15,372 nucleotides of DNA from the NCBI GenBank assembly GCA_025453415.1, contig JALOQL010000008.1, positions 1-15,372 on the forward strand, in the 5' to 3' direction. The position numbers were made by a program, and so were the translations under genes. Origin of the DNA: Minisyncoccota bacterium (GTDB lineage Bacteria > Patescibacteriota > Minisyncoccia > Minisyncoccales > UBA5738). Under the pieces are notes generated by a model. It had not been told where the DNA came from. It ran no database searches and saw nothing but the letters and a program-made list of their open reading frames with translations. Numbering within the stretch: the first letter of the stretch is position 1; every line of letters begins with the position of its first letter. Below, in pieces: positions 6,039 to 11,951 of the stretch.

Positions 6039-6827
6039 TCAGACGTTTGTCGATGCCTGGCGGATTATTTCCAAAATCTTGGGCATCAGGATTGGTCCCG
6101 CCGCCACCATACTGTCATCGGCAACGGTCCACGGGTCGCCCTTGAGGTTGGCAACCACCGCGCCGGCTTCCCGGGCCAGAAGGACCCCGGGGGCAAAATC
6201 GTACGGCTTGCTGTTCAGATTGAGGGTCATTTCGCAGCTGCCCGAAGCCAGCAGCGCCAGATCGATTCCCGTACAGCCGCCCAGAATGCGGACAGTACGC
6301 ACGTATCTGCCGAACAGCGCCAGATACCAGGCGGTTTTGTTGATATTGGCCAATCCCTTGCCTTGGACCAGAGCCGCTTTGGCAATGTCATCGACATTGC
6401 CGGCAAATATCCTTTTGCCGTTCAAAAACGCGCCCCTGTCTTTTTCGGCCGTGTAAATTTGCCTCAATGCGGGGCAATAAATTACCGAAACTACCGGTTC
6501 GCGGTCCCGCAACAAACAAATCTGCGTGGAAAACAGCGGCAAGCCCATCTGGTAGTTCGAAGTGCCGTCAAGCGAATCCACCACCCAGACCAAACCGTCT
6601 TCCAAACCGCTTTGGTTTTCCTCCGAATATACGGGAACTTGCGACATTTCTTTTTTTAGGACGTCGCGGTAAATCTCGTCGCTGGCCCGGTCCTGTAATA
6701 TCGTACCGTGCCGGTCCTCCCTAAAGCTTAATTCCGGGCGCTTGTCAAAATCCCGCATCAAAAAATCTCCCGCGAGCTGCGCGGTTTTTGCGGCGATCAT
6801 CGGGTATTCGTCAAGGGATTCGGGCAT
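6039..6827 (-). CDS. Inositol monophosphatase-family phosphatase (second copy)
   Basis: The 262-aa protein belongs to the Mg-dependent, Li-sensitive IMPase/FBPase superfamily, which hydrolyses phosphates of inositol, fructose bisphosphate or PAP. Metal ligands are all present: EE at 69-70, the DSLDGTSNY motif (D84, D87) and the YDFAPG aspartate at 210. The usual DPIDG motif has Ser for Pro. It is clearly a paralogue of the gene just upstream, for example GLPLFSTQICLL against GLPLFVTQICLL, so a tandem duplication is likely. Its start overlaps the upstream stop by 17 bases, implying coupled translation. An AAAGGA-like sequence lies about 13 bases before the ATG, rather far for a Shine-Dalgarno. 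The substrate cannot be told from sequence. Confidence 0.85.
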   Translation of the reverse strand: MPESLDEYPMIAAKTAQLAGDFLMRDFDKRPELSFREDRHGTILQDRASDEIYRDVLKKEMSQVPVYSEENQSGLEDGLVWVVDSLDGTSNYQMGLPLFSTQICLLRDREPVVSVIYCPALRQIYTAEKDRGAFLNGKRIFAGNVDDIAKAALVQGKGLANINKTAWYLALFGRYVRTVRILGGCTGIDLALLASGSCEMTLNLNSKPYDFAPGVLLAREAGAVVANLKGDPWTVADDSMVAAGPILMPKILEIIRQASTNV

Positions 6828-7605
6828 TGTCGTAATTCCATCCTTTCAATTTTGCCAGAAAAAACGGCAGCAGATCATGGTTTGAGGCGACCAAGTCGAT
6901 GTCTTTCGCGGCCCAGTCGCTGCCGGAAAAATTCATCACCCCGCCGCCGGCTTCGCGGATGAGCAACGCTCCCGGCGCGTAATCGAACGCGCTCATTTTC
7001 AACCCGACCAAAGCGTTGATTTTGCCCGCCGCGAGGGCCGCCAATTCGAACCCGACCGATCCCCACATCCGCGCCGTGTGAACCTGTCGGCCGAACAATT
7101 TCAAAACATCGCCGGCGTCGGCGGCCGTAGCGTGGCCCTTATCGACCATCAAAAGTATCTTTTTAAGCTCCGCCAAGCCGTTGACGGCGATTCTTTTCCC
7201 GTTCAAAAATGACCCGCCCCCTTTTTGAGCCGTATACTCCATTTTCAGTATCGGGCTGTTGACCACCGCCACCACCGGCTCGCCTTTATGCAGCAAACAA
7301 ATCTGGGTCACGAACAGGGGCAAGCCGATCCGGTAATTCGTGCTTCCGTCGATAGGATCGACCGCCCAAACCAGTTCCGATTCCAGGACCTGTTCCCCCT
7401 CCTCGGTGTAAAGCGCCGCTTCCGGAGTCTCCCGGCGCAAAAAGTCTTCATACAGGTCGTTGCATTGTTTGTCGATCTCGCTCATGTAATGACCTTCTTC
7501 CTTGCACGTCCACTCTTTGACGGAGCCGTAATTTTCAATCAAAAAACTTCCGGCTCTGCGGGCCGCCTCCCGGGCAATGGCCGCATATTCTTCAAGCGTT
7601 TTCAT
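6811..7605 (-). CDS. Inositol monophosphatase-family phosphatase (first copy)
   Basis: A 264-aa IMPase-superfamily phosphatase. Metal ligands are EE (68-69), DPIDGSTNY (D83, D86) and FDYAPG (D208), followed by the EAGGG motif. The start is set at 7605 because this ATG overlaps the stop of the phosphohexomutase gene as ATGA, a standard coupling arrangement, and the family's N-terminal helix (KTLEEYAAIAREAARRAG) begins there; a longer in-frame start 45 bases upstream would add residues without family resemblance. It resembles the next gene along most of its length. Next to a phosphohexomutase it may act on a sugar phosphate or supply inositol, but the substrate is not predictable here. Confidence 0.87.
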   Translation of the reverse strand: MKTLEEYAAIAREAARRAGSFLIENYGSVKEWTCKEEGHYMSEIDKQCNDLYEDFLRRETPEAALYTEEGEQVLESELVWAVDPIDGSTNYRIGLPLFVTQICLLHKGEPVVAVVNSPILKMEYTAQKGGGSFLNGKRIAVNGLAELKKILLMVDKGHATAADAGDVLKLFGRQVHTARMWGSVGFELAALAAGKINALVGLKMSAFDYAPGALLIREAGGGVMNFSGSDWAAKDIDLVASNHDLLPFFLAKLKGWNYDNARIP

Positions 7606-9011
7606 AACCCTAAAAATTTGTAGTCCTTGCCGGTGATCGGAACCCCGCAATCATTGAATATCTTCAGCGATTTTTGCTCGATATCTTTGAGCGCTTCCGG
7701 AGTATCACCTTCGAATTTGCACTTTATCACCGGCGCGGTGTTGGAACAGCGGGCCAGCGCCCAGCCGTCGGCAAAATTGATGCGGGCGCCGTCGACGTCG
7801 ATGAAATCGTATGAATTGTCGCGCAGATATTTCTGCAGATTTTCGATCACGCCGAATTTGACATCGTCGGCGCAGGCCACGTTCAGTTCGGGACTGGCGC
7901 AATAATGCGGCAGCGAATCGACATAGGCGGCAAAGTCATCATGGCCCGCGGCCACCTGGGCAAGTTTGGCCGAGGCGAAAACCGCGTCGTCAACAAGGTA
8001 GTAATCCAACGGGAACGCGTAATGGAAAGTGATCTCGCCGCCGAAGACCGCGCTGTGTTTTTTCACGTTGGCGCGGATCGCGTTGTGATGCGACACCGAA
8101 AACATGGGCGTGGCCCCCATTTGCTTCATGTCGTCGATGAAGGCCTTGGACGCGCGCATGCAATGCACCACCGTTCCCTTTTTCCGGGCGACCGCCTCGC
8201 GCGCCAGGATAAGCAGGGTGTCGTCGCCGTTGGCCGACCGGCCGCGGCTGTCACTGATCGCCACGCGGTCGCCGTCGGTATCGTAGGCAAAACCCATATC
8301 GGCGCCGGCCTCCAAAACCTTTTCGCCCAAAAACTTGCGCGTTTCGGGAAGATACGGATCAGGCAGATGGTTCGGGAAAGTGCCGTCGAATTCACCATTG
8401 ACGGTCATTGCCTCGCAGCCCAACCGTTTAAAAAGCCGCTCGGGCAGATAGCCGCAAGCGCCGTTGCCCGTGTCCAAAACGATCTTCAACGGCCGGTCGA
8501 TTTTTATCTTGGACGCCACGTATTCGATGTATTCGTCGGAAGGATCAAGCTTAATAGCTTTGCCCGAAGGAACGCCGGTCTTGCCTTCCGCTTCCAGTTT
8601 TTGCGCGTGCCGCCGCAGTTCCTGCAAAGCCTCGCCCATCAGCTCCTCGCTGGCAACGTCCGCGGTCTGGCGGGCATGGTACGTCAAACCGTTGTGCTCC
8701 GGCGGATTGTGCGATCCGGTGATCATAAGGCCGCCATCGTAACCGTAATGGAATATGGAAAAATACCAGAGCGGATCGGGGGCGATATCCAGGTCGGCAA
8801 CTTCCTTGCCGTGCTCCAAAAAGGCTTTTGTGGCCGCTTCGGCAAGCGCCGGCGAGCTCAACCGCGGATCGCGGGCGATAATCACCCGCTTCATGTGGGG
8901 ATAAAGCTCGCAAAACGCCTTAGTGGCGTAATACACCGCGTTTTCGTTCAGTTCGTCGGGATACGTGCCACGAATATCGTAGCCGCGGAAGATATTGTCT
9001 TTTATTGCCAT
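7602..9011 (-). CDS. manB: Phosphomannomutase/phosphoglucomutase
   Basis: This 469-aa alpha-D-phosphohexomutase interconverts hexose 6- and 1-phosphates, feeding nucleotide-sugar synthesis. The N-terminal motif is FRGYDIRGTYP. The phosphoserine loop is TGSHNPPEHNG, with catalytic Ser100. The metal loop is DTDGDR (D244, D246, D248). The sugar loop is GGEITFH (324-330), unlike the classic GGE-SGH. The phosphate loop is RCSNTAP (421-427), with Ala where many members have Glu. These changes may shift substrate preference, so mannose versus glucose is undecided and the symbol is tentative. It is first in an operon with two IMPase genes, sharing an ATGA overlap with the next. An extended -10 promoter lies just upstream. 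Confidence 0.88.
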   Translation of the reverse strand: MAIKDNIFRGYDIRGTYPDELNENAVYYATKAFCELYPHMKRVIIARDPRLSSPALAEAATKAFLEHGKEVADLDIAPDPLWYFSIFHYGYDGGLMITGSHNPPEHNGLTYHARQTADVASEELMGEALQELRRHAQKLEAEGKTGVPSGKAIKLDPSDEYIEYVASKIKIDRPLKIVLDTGNGACGYLPERLFKRLGCEAMTVNGEFDGTFPNHLPDPYLPETRKFLGEKVLEAGADMGFAYDTDGDRVAISDSRGRSANGDDTLLILAREAVARKKGTVVHCMRASKAFIDDMKQMGATPMFSVSHHNAIRANVKKHSAVFGGEITFHYAFPLDYYLVDDAVFASAKLAQVAAGHDDFAAYVDSLPHYCASPELNVACADDVKFGVIENLQKYLRDNSYDFIDVDGARINFADGWALARCSNTAPVIKCKFEGDTPEALKDIEQKSLKIFNDCGVPITGKDYKFLGL

Positions 9012-9044
9012 TTTTTTATCTTAGATTATGCACAAAACACGCTT

Positions 9045-9072
9045 ATTATATCATAATTATGGCTTGTTCCAA
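9045..9072 (-). promoter_or_regulatory. Promoter for the phosphohexomutase/IMPase operon
   Basis: Read on the minus strand, TTGGAA (9072-9067) and a perfect TATAAT (9050-9045) are 16 bp apart, with an extended -10 TGA. Transcription would start near 9038, giving a leader of about 27 nt. Its -35 box lies 2 bp from the -35 box of the divergent rpsF promoter. Confidence 0.6.
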
Positions 9073-9074
9073 CA

Positions 9075-9103
9075 TTGACGGAATGCGTTTTTATTGCTAA
9101 TAT
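9075..9103 (+). promoter_or_regulatory. Promoter for rpsF-ssb-rpsR
   Basis: TTGACG (9075-9080) and TAATAT (9098-9103) are exactly 17 bp apart, with an extended -10 TGC. The start site would be near 9110, which places the leader stem-loop (9115-9164) at the very 5' end of the transcript. Confidence 0.7.
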
Positions 9104-9114
9104 AACGTTACGTT

Positions 9115-9164
9115 GGTTATCTCCCGCGTAAACAAATGTACGCAGGACCCATTAACAGATAACC
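9115..9164 (+). promoter_or_regulatory. Structured rpsF leader, candidate S6:S18 autoregulatory element
   Basis: GGTTATCT (9115-9122) pairs perfectly with AGATAACC (9157-9164). Inside, GCGTA (9126-9130) pairs with TACGC (9139-9143) around AACAAATG. A CCG trinucleotide (9124-9126) lies at the junction of the two helices on the 5' side. Known background: an S6:S18 complex-binding RNA motif, with a CCG in a bulge between a stem and a hairpin, occurs in many bacterial rpsF leaders. The position and two-tier shape fit, but an alternative fold pairs TCC (9122-9124) with GGA (9145-9147) and would hide part of the CCG. The outer stem ends 10 bases before the ATG. Confidence 0.45.
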
Positions 9165-9174
9165 GCAAAAAAAC

Positions 9175-9798
9175 ATGAAGTATTACGATTATACGTACCT
9201 GACGCGCCAGGATATGTCCGAAGAGGACGCCAAAAAGCTTTCCGATAAGCTCGCCGCTTCGATCACCGCCAAGAACGGCGTGATCGCCGACCAGCCGAAA
9301 GCCTATAAAAAACGGCTCGCCTACCGGATAAAGAAACAGGAGAACGCCTACGTCAACACTATCCTGTTCCAAGCCGAAGCCGCCGCGATCGAAGAGTTCA
9401 AGAAGGAAACCGACGGGGTCGCCGAGATCCTGCGCGGTCTGGTGATAGTTTACGATCCGGAAAAACTGAAGCGGGAGATCCGGCCCGAATACGCGGAAAA
9501 GACCACGGAAGCGGAAACCGCCACAACCAAGACCGAAGCACCGGCCGCCGAAGCGGTTACCAAAAAAAAGGAGGAGGTGAAAGAAATAAAAAAAGAGAAG
9601 GAGGAAAAAGTTGAGGCCAAGGCCAAGGAAGAACCCAAGGAAGCGAAGGAGGAAAAGGAAAAACCCGCCAAGGCCGAAGAAAAGAAAGAAGAAGCTGAGG
9701 AAGAGGCCAAGGAGGAAAGACCCAAACCCAAACGCCGGGCCAAGATAAAGACCGAGCTCAAGGATATCGAACAAAAACTGGACGAAATCCTTAAATAA
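9175..9798 (+). CDS. rpsF: Small ribosomal subunit protein S6 with long Lys/Glu-rich tail
   Basis: S6 binds the platform of the 30S subunit with S18. The N-terminal ~100 residues carry the S6 fold, from YYDYTYLTRQDMSEEDAKKL to EILRGLVIVYDPEKLKREI, including KAYKKRLAYRIKKQENAYV. The protein is 207 aa, against about 95-130 in most bacteria. Residues ~105-188 are almost all Lys, Glu and Ala (highly charged, probably disordered or a single long helix), and the protein ends with a short predicted helix, KTELKDIEQKLDEILK. It heads the classic rpsF-ssb-rpsR order. It has a good promoter and a structured leader but no Shine-Dalgarno sequence. Confidence 0.93.
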   Translation: MKYYDYTYLTRQDMSEEDAKKLSDKLAASITAKNGVIADQPKAYKKRLAYRIKKQENAYVNTILFQAEAAAIEEFKKETDGVAEILRGLVIVYDPEKLKREIRPEYAEKTTEAETATTKTEAPAAEAVTKKKEEVKEIKKEKEEKVEAKAKEEPKEAKEEKEKPAKAEEKKEEAEEEAKEERPKPKRRAKIKTELKDIEQKLDEILK

Positions 9799-9901
9799 AT
9801 TCAGTGAATCGCGATTTAAGATTTATGATTTATGAAAAGATGCGAATCAAATTCATAAACCCTAATTCTTAAATCTTAAATCATTCAAATTCAATGAATT
9901 T
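9797..9901. repeat. AT-rich inverted repeat, site C (rpsF/ssb spacer)
   Basis: The whole 95-bp spacer is one imperfect palindrome centred near 9848. Outer arms 9797-9809 and 9889-9901 pair at 12 of 13 positions; the left arm overlaps the rpsF stop and the right arm contains the ssb ATG. Inner arms begin with GATTTAAGATTTA (9813-9825) and end in AAATCTTAAATC (9871-9882), and TTTATGAA (9829-9836) pairs with TTCATAAA (9852-9859). In mRNA it would fold the ssb start codon into a long AU-rich stem. Confidence 0.75.
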
Positions 9902-10403
9902 AAACAAAGTATTTTTGATCGGAAGGTTGACCCGCGACCCGGAGATCCGGGTGATGCCCAGCGGCCAGCAGGTTGCGACATTCGGCCTGGCCACCGACCG
10001 GTTCTATACCGACAAGACCAGCGGCCAGCGCCAGCAGAAGACCGAGTTCCATAATATCGTGATGTTTTCCCGGCTTGCCGAGATCGCGTCGCAATATATG
10101 AAAAAAGGTTCGCTGGTGATGATCGAAGGCCGCTTGCAGACGCGCGATTGGCAAGATCAATCCGGCCAGAAACGCTACCGCACCGAGATCGTCGCCGACT
10201 CGATGCAGCTGGGACCGCGTTCCGGCGATGGCGGCGGCCAAAGCTACCAGGCCCCCTCCTACGCCAAGGCTTCGGAGGGCAAGCCCGCGCAAGGGTACCA
10301 ACCCAAGCCCGCGGCATCCGAATCAAAAAAACCCGTCGAGGACATCGACATCCCGATCATCGAAGAGGACAATGATCTGGACGTGAAGAATATCCCCTTC
10401 TAA
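9894..10403 (+). CDS. ssb: Single-stranded DNA-binding protein
   Basis: SSB coats single-stranded DNA in replication and repair and recruits partners through its acidic C-terminal tip. The 169-aa protein has an OB fold at residues 1-105 (LNKVFLIGRLTRDPEIRVMP, then FHNIVMFSRLAEIASQYMKKGSLVMIEGRLQTRDW). A Gly/Gln/Pro/Lys linker follows, then an acidic tail ending DLDVKNIPF, matching the IPF tip of bacterial SSBs but with a Lys-Asn in place of the last acids. The linker contains the palindromic insert APSYAKASEGKP (120-131). The family start is the ATG at 9894, which lies in the arm of an AT-rich inverted repeat and has no Shine-Dalgarno sequence. It sits between rpsF and rpsR as in many bacteria. 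Confidence 0.96.
   Translation: MNLNKVFLIGRLTRDPEIRVMPSGQQVATFGLATDRFYTDKTSGQRQQKTEFHNIVMFSRLAEIASQYMKKGSLVMIEGRLQTRDWQDQSGQKRYRTEIVADSMQLGPRSGDGGGQSYQAPSYAKASEGKPAQGYQPKPAASESKKPVEDIDIPIIEEDNDLDVKNIPF
10251..10286. repeat. In-frame palindromic element, copy 2 (SSB linker)
   Basis: CCCTCC (10254-10259) pairs with GGAGGG (10274-10279), and inside it GCC (10263-10265) faces GGC (10268-10270), so the central 26 bases form an imperfect palindrome with two mismatched positions. It matches the RNase J copy (3134-3169) at 30 of 36 bases in the same frame and encodes APSYAKASEGKP in the disordered linker. Confidence 0.75.
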
Positions 10404-10534
10404 CAAAAATCCTAATTTCAAAATCCTAAGTTCAAACTAAATCTGAAGTTCAAAGTTCAAAATGGAATCCCATTAGAAATTTGGACTTAGGGCTTTGTTT
10501 GAAATTCGAGCTTTGAACTTTGGGCTTAAATCAC
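10404..10534. repeat. AT-rich inverted repeat, site D (ssb/rpsR spacer)
   Basis: The 131-bp spacer folds back on itself about a centre near 10468, where AATGG (10461-10465) pairs with CCATT (10470-10474) around AATC. By eye the arms then match along most of their ~60 bases with scattered mismatches and a few gaps; for example GAAGTTCAAAGTTC on the left faces a TTTGGACTTAGGG segment on the right. It shares GACTTAGGGCTT and the end word AAGCCCAAAGTTCAAA with site A. Confidence 0.65.
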
Positions 10535-10720
10535 ATGGCTTGCTATTTTTGCCAAAGAAACATCCAGGAAATAAACTACCGCGAGACCGAGATCCTGCAG
10601 CATTTCACTTCCGGCATGGGAAAGATCAAACCCAAAAAGAAAACCGGAGTCTGCGCCACGCACCAGCGCATGATCGCGTCCAACGTGAAACGCGCGCGGT
10701 TCCTGGCCCTTCTCCCCTAA
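10535..10720 (+). CDS. rpsR: Small ribosomal subunit protein S18
   Basis: A 61-aa S18, slightly short for the family (about 70-80), is placed on the platform of the 30S subunit beside S6. Family motifs are CYFCQRN, INYRETEILQHF, GKIKPKKKTGVCATHQR and the C-terminal KRARFLALLP. Cys3, Cys6, Cys44 and His47 (CxxC plus CxxH) could bind a zinc ion, as proposed for cysteine-containing forms of small ribosomal proteins. The ATG at 10535 is preferred to an in-frame TTG at 10520 because MACYFC is the expected family start. The strong terminator follows 12 bases after the stop. Confidence 0.95.
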   Translation: MACYFCQRNIQEINYRETEILQHFTSGMGKIKPKKKTGVCATHQRMIASNVKRARFLALLP

Positions 10721-10732
10721 ACCGATCTTATA

Positions 10733-10766
10733 TTAAAACCCCCGTCAGCGGGGGTTTTAATTTTTT
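10733..10766 (+). terminator. Intrinsic terminator after rpsR
   Basis: TTAAAACCCCCG (10733-10744) pairs perfectly with CGGGGGTTTTAA (10749-10760) around TCAG, giving a 12-bp stem, followed by TTTTTT (10761-10766). This is the best terminator in the window. Because the stem base is A/T, it could also end transcription arriving from the minus-strand operon on the right, for which no separate terminator is visible in 10767-10881. Confidence 0.92.
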
Positions 10767-10881
10767 GTAACATAACTTTCCGGCAACCATCGACGGTCAT
10801 CTGGAAACGCAACGCCCAAAGATCATAATTCAGTGAGAGCTCGAATAATTATGGTACCGCCAACGGCTCCGCAACCGTAAA

Positions 10882-11925
10882 TTAATTTTCCAAAGATGCC
10901 GGCAATTCGGGAGAAACCATCTGGACACCGGCATCACCGACCGGCGCGGTTGCTGGAGGATCGCTTATCGGCTGGCCAGGTTCTGCCGCTGCCGGCTCCG
11001 CGGGTTGCGGGCTATTGTTTGCCGGATCGGCCAAGCCGGGATTCTCAACCGGCAAAACCGGCGTTGGCGCAGTTTCGTCTTGTTGCGGCTCGGCTGCAAT
11101 TGTGGAGGTCGAAGCGCCGGCAATCGTTGACGGCTCCGCGGCCGAAACCAAGCCCGAATCCGCCTGGCCGGCTGGCGCCGGCGCGGCAAAACCGGCAGAA
11201 TTGTTTTCGGTTGAAACTGTCGCTTCGTCGGCTTGGGGCGCCAATTTGTTTGCCAGCATTTGTTCCACGATCTCCCGGACGCGCCCTTCATCGATTTGAT
11301 TATTGTTCCGAACCTGGCCGCCCTCAACGGCAACATTGCCGATATTCGCCGCTTGTACTGGTTCGCTTTTCACGATATCGGGAACCACTTGCTGGTATCC
11401 GGAAAACACCTTTTCTTCCGGATCAAGAAACTTTCCGATAAGCCCCGAATAAGTTATCGTCGCCGTTTTTTGGGTAATTCCTTTTTCTTTCTCCAGACTT
11501 TGCGTATCCGCGAGATATGAACGCTCGTAATCGATCAATTCCTTCAGCTCTTCGGCGACATAAACCCCCAGATCTCGGCCGGCCAAAACCGATTTTTCGA
11601 TTTTCAGCACTTCAGTTTTTGCGCCGATTTGCCAAACATGGTCTTGAAGCATGAAAGTATTGAAATAATAATCAATATAATAATTTAGATCGTCCTCGGT
11701 AATATTGGATATTTTTAATTTAAAATCAAAATCAGCGATATCCACGGCCAATAATCGCGAATTATCCGCCGATCTTATGGTTTCTTTTTCGGAAATCATT
11801 CCATCCTTTAATCCCTCGCGGATTTCCGGGCTGGCCGCAAATGCTCCAGCCGCCAAAAAAACCGCTAGCGATATTGCGACCGGCACCGCGTTGTTATATC
11901 TGACAAAGCGGATGATTGAATTCAT
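10882..11925 (-). CDS. Secreted or anchored protein with Pro/Ala-rich C-terminal tail, family not recognised
   Basis: A 347-aa protein. Residues 13-30 form a hydrophobic segment ending AGAFAA, fitting a Sec signal peptide with cleavage near residue 30 or an uncleaved anchor. Residues 45-200 look folded, with mixed charge and a Tyr-rich stretch (DLNYYIDYYFNTF, 79-91). Residues ~205-235 carry a short predicted helix (RVREIVEQMLANKL), and from ~235 to the end the chain is Ala/Pro/Thr/Ser-rich, typical of a surface spacer. I do not recognise a family. It is last in a minus-strand operon, 26 bases after the DUF2341 gene, and has no Shine-Dalgarno sequence. A role at the cell surface with its neighbours is inferred from context only. 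Confidence 0.75.
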   Translation of the reverse strand: MNSIIRFVRYNNAVPVAISLAVFLAAGAFAASPEIREGLKDGMISEKETIRSADNSRLLAVDIADFDFKLKISNITEDDLNYYIDYYFNTFMLQDHVWQIGAKTEVLKIEKSVLAGRDLGVYVAEELKELIDYERSYLADTQSLEKEKGITQKTATITYSGLIGKFLDPEEKVFSGYQQVVPDIVKSEPVQAANIGNVAVEGGQVRNNNQIDEGRVREIVEQMLANKLAPQADEATVSTENNSAGFAAPAPAGQADSGLVSAAEPSTIAGASTSTIAAEPQQDETAPTPVLPVENPGLADPANNSPQPAEPAAAEPGQPISDPPATAPVGDAGVQMVSPELPASLEN

Positions 11926-11951
11926 TGTTTTTTATTTTTAGCTTTAAACTT

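Noticed and set aside
7905..9056. A 383-codon open frame on the + strand opposite the phosphohexomutase gene
   Set aside because: It is antisense to a gene with complete catalytic motifs, shows no family resemblance, and such open frames are expected opposite GC-rich coding sequence.
9097..9774. A 225-codon Phe/Leu/Gly-rich open frame opposite rpsF
   Set aside because: The composition is simply the reverse complement of the Lys/Glu codon tract; there is no start signal and it runs over the rpsF promoter and leader.
10844..10860. Restriction-site-like text near 10837-10860 suggesting cloning vector sequence
   Set aside because: Only isolated 6-base sites are present, without a polylinker order or vector flanks; it fits ordinary spacer DNA.
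10767..10881. Spacer between the rpsR terminator and the converging surface operon
   Set aside because: Only a 4-bp ACGG/CCGT stem was found by eye; no gene, promoter or clear terminator can be supported.
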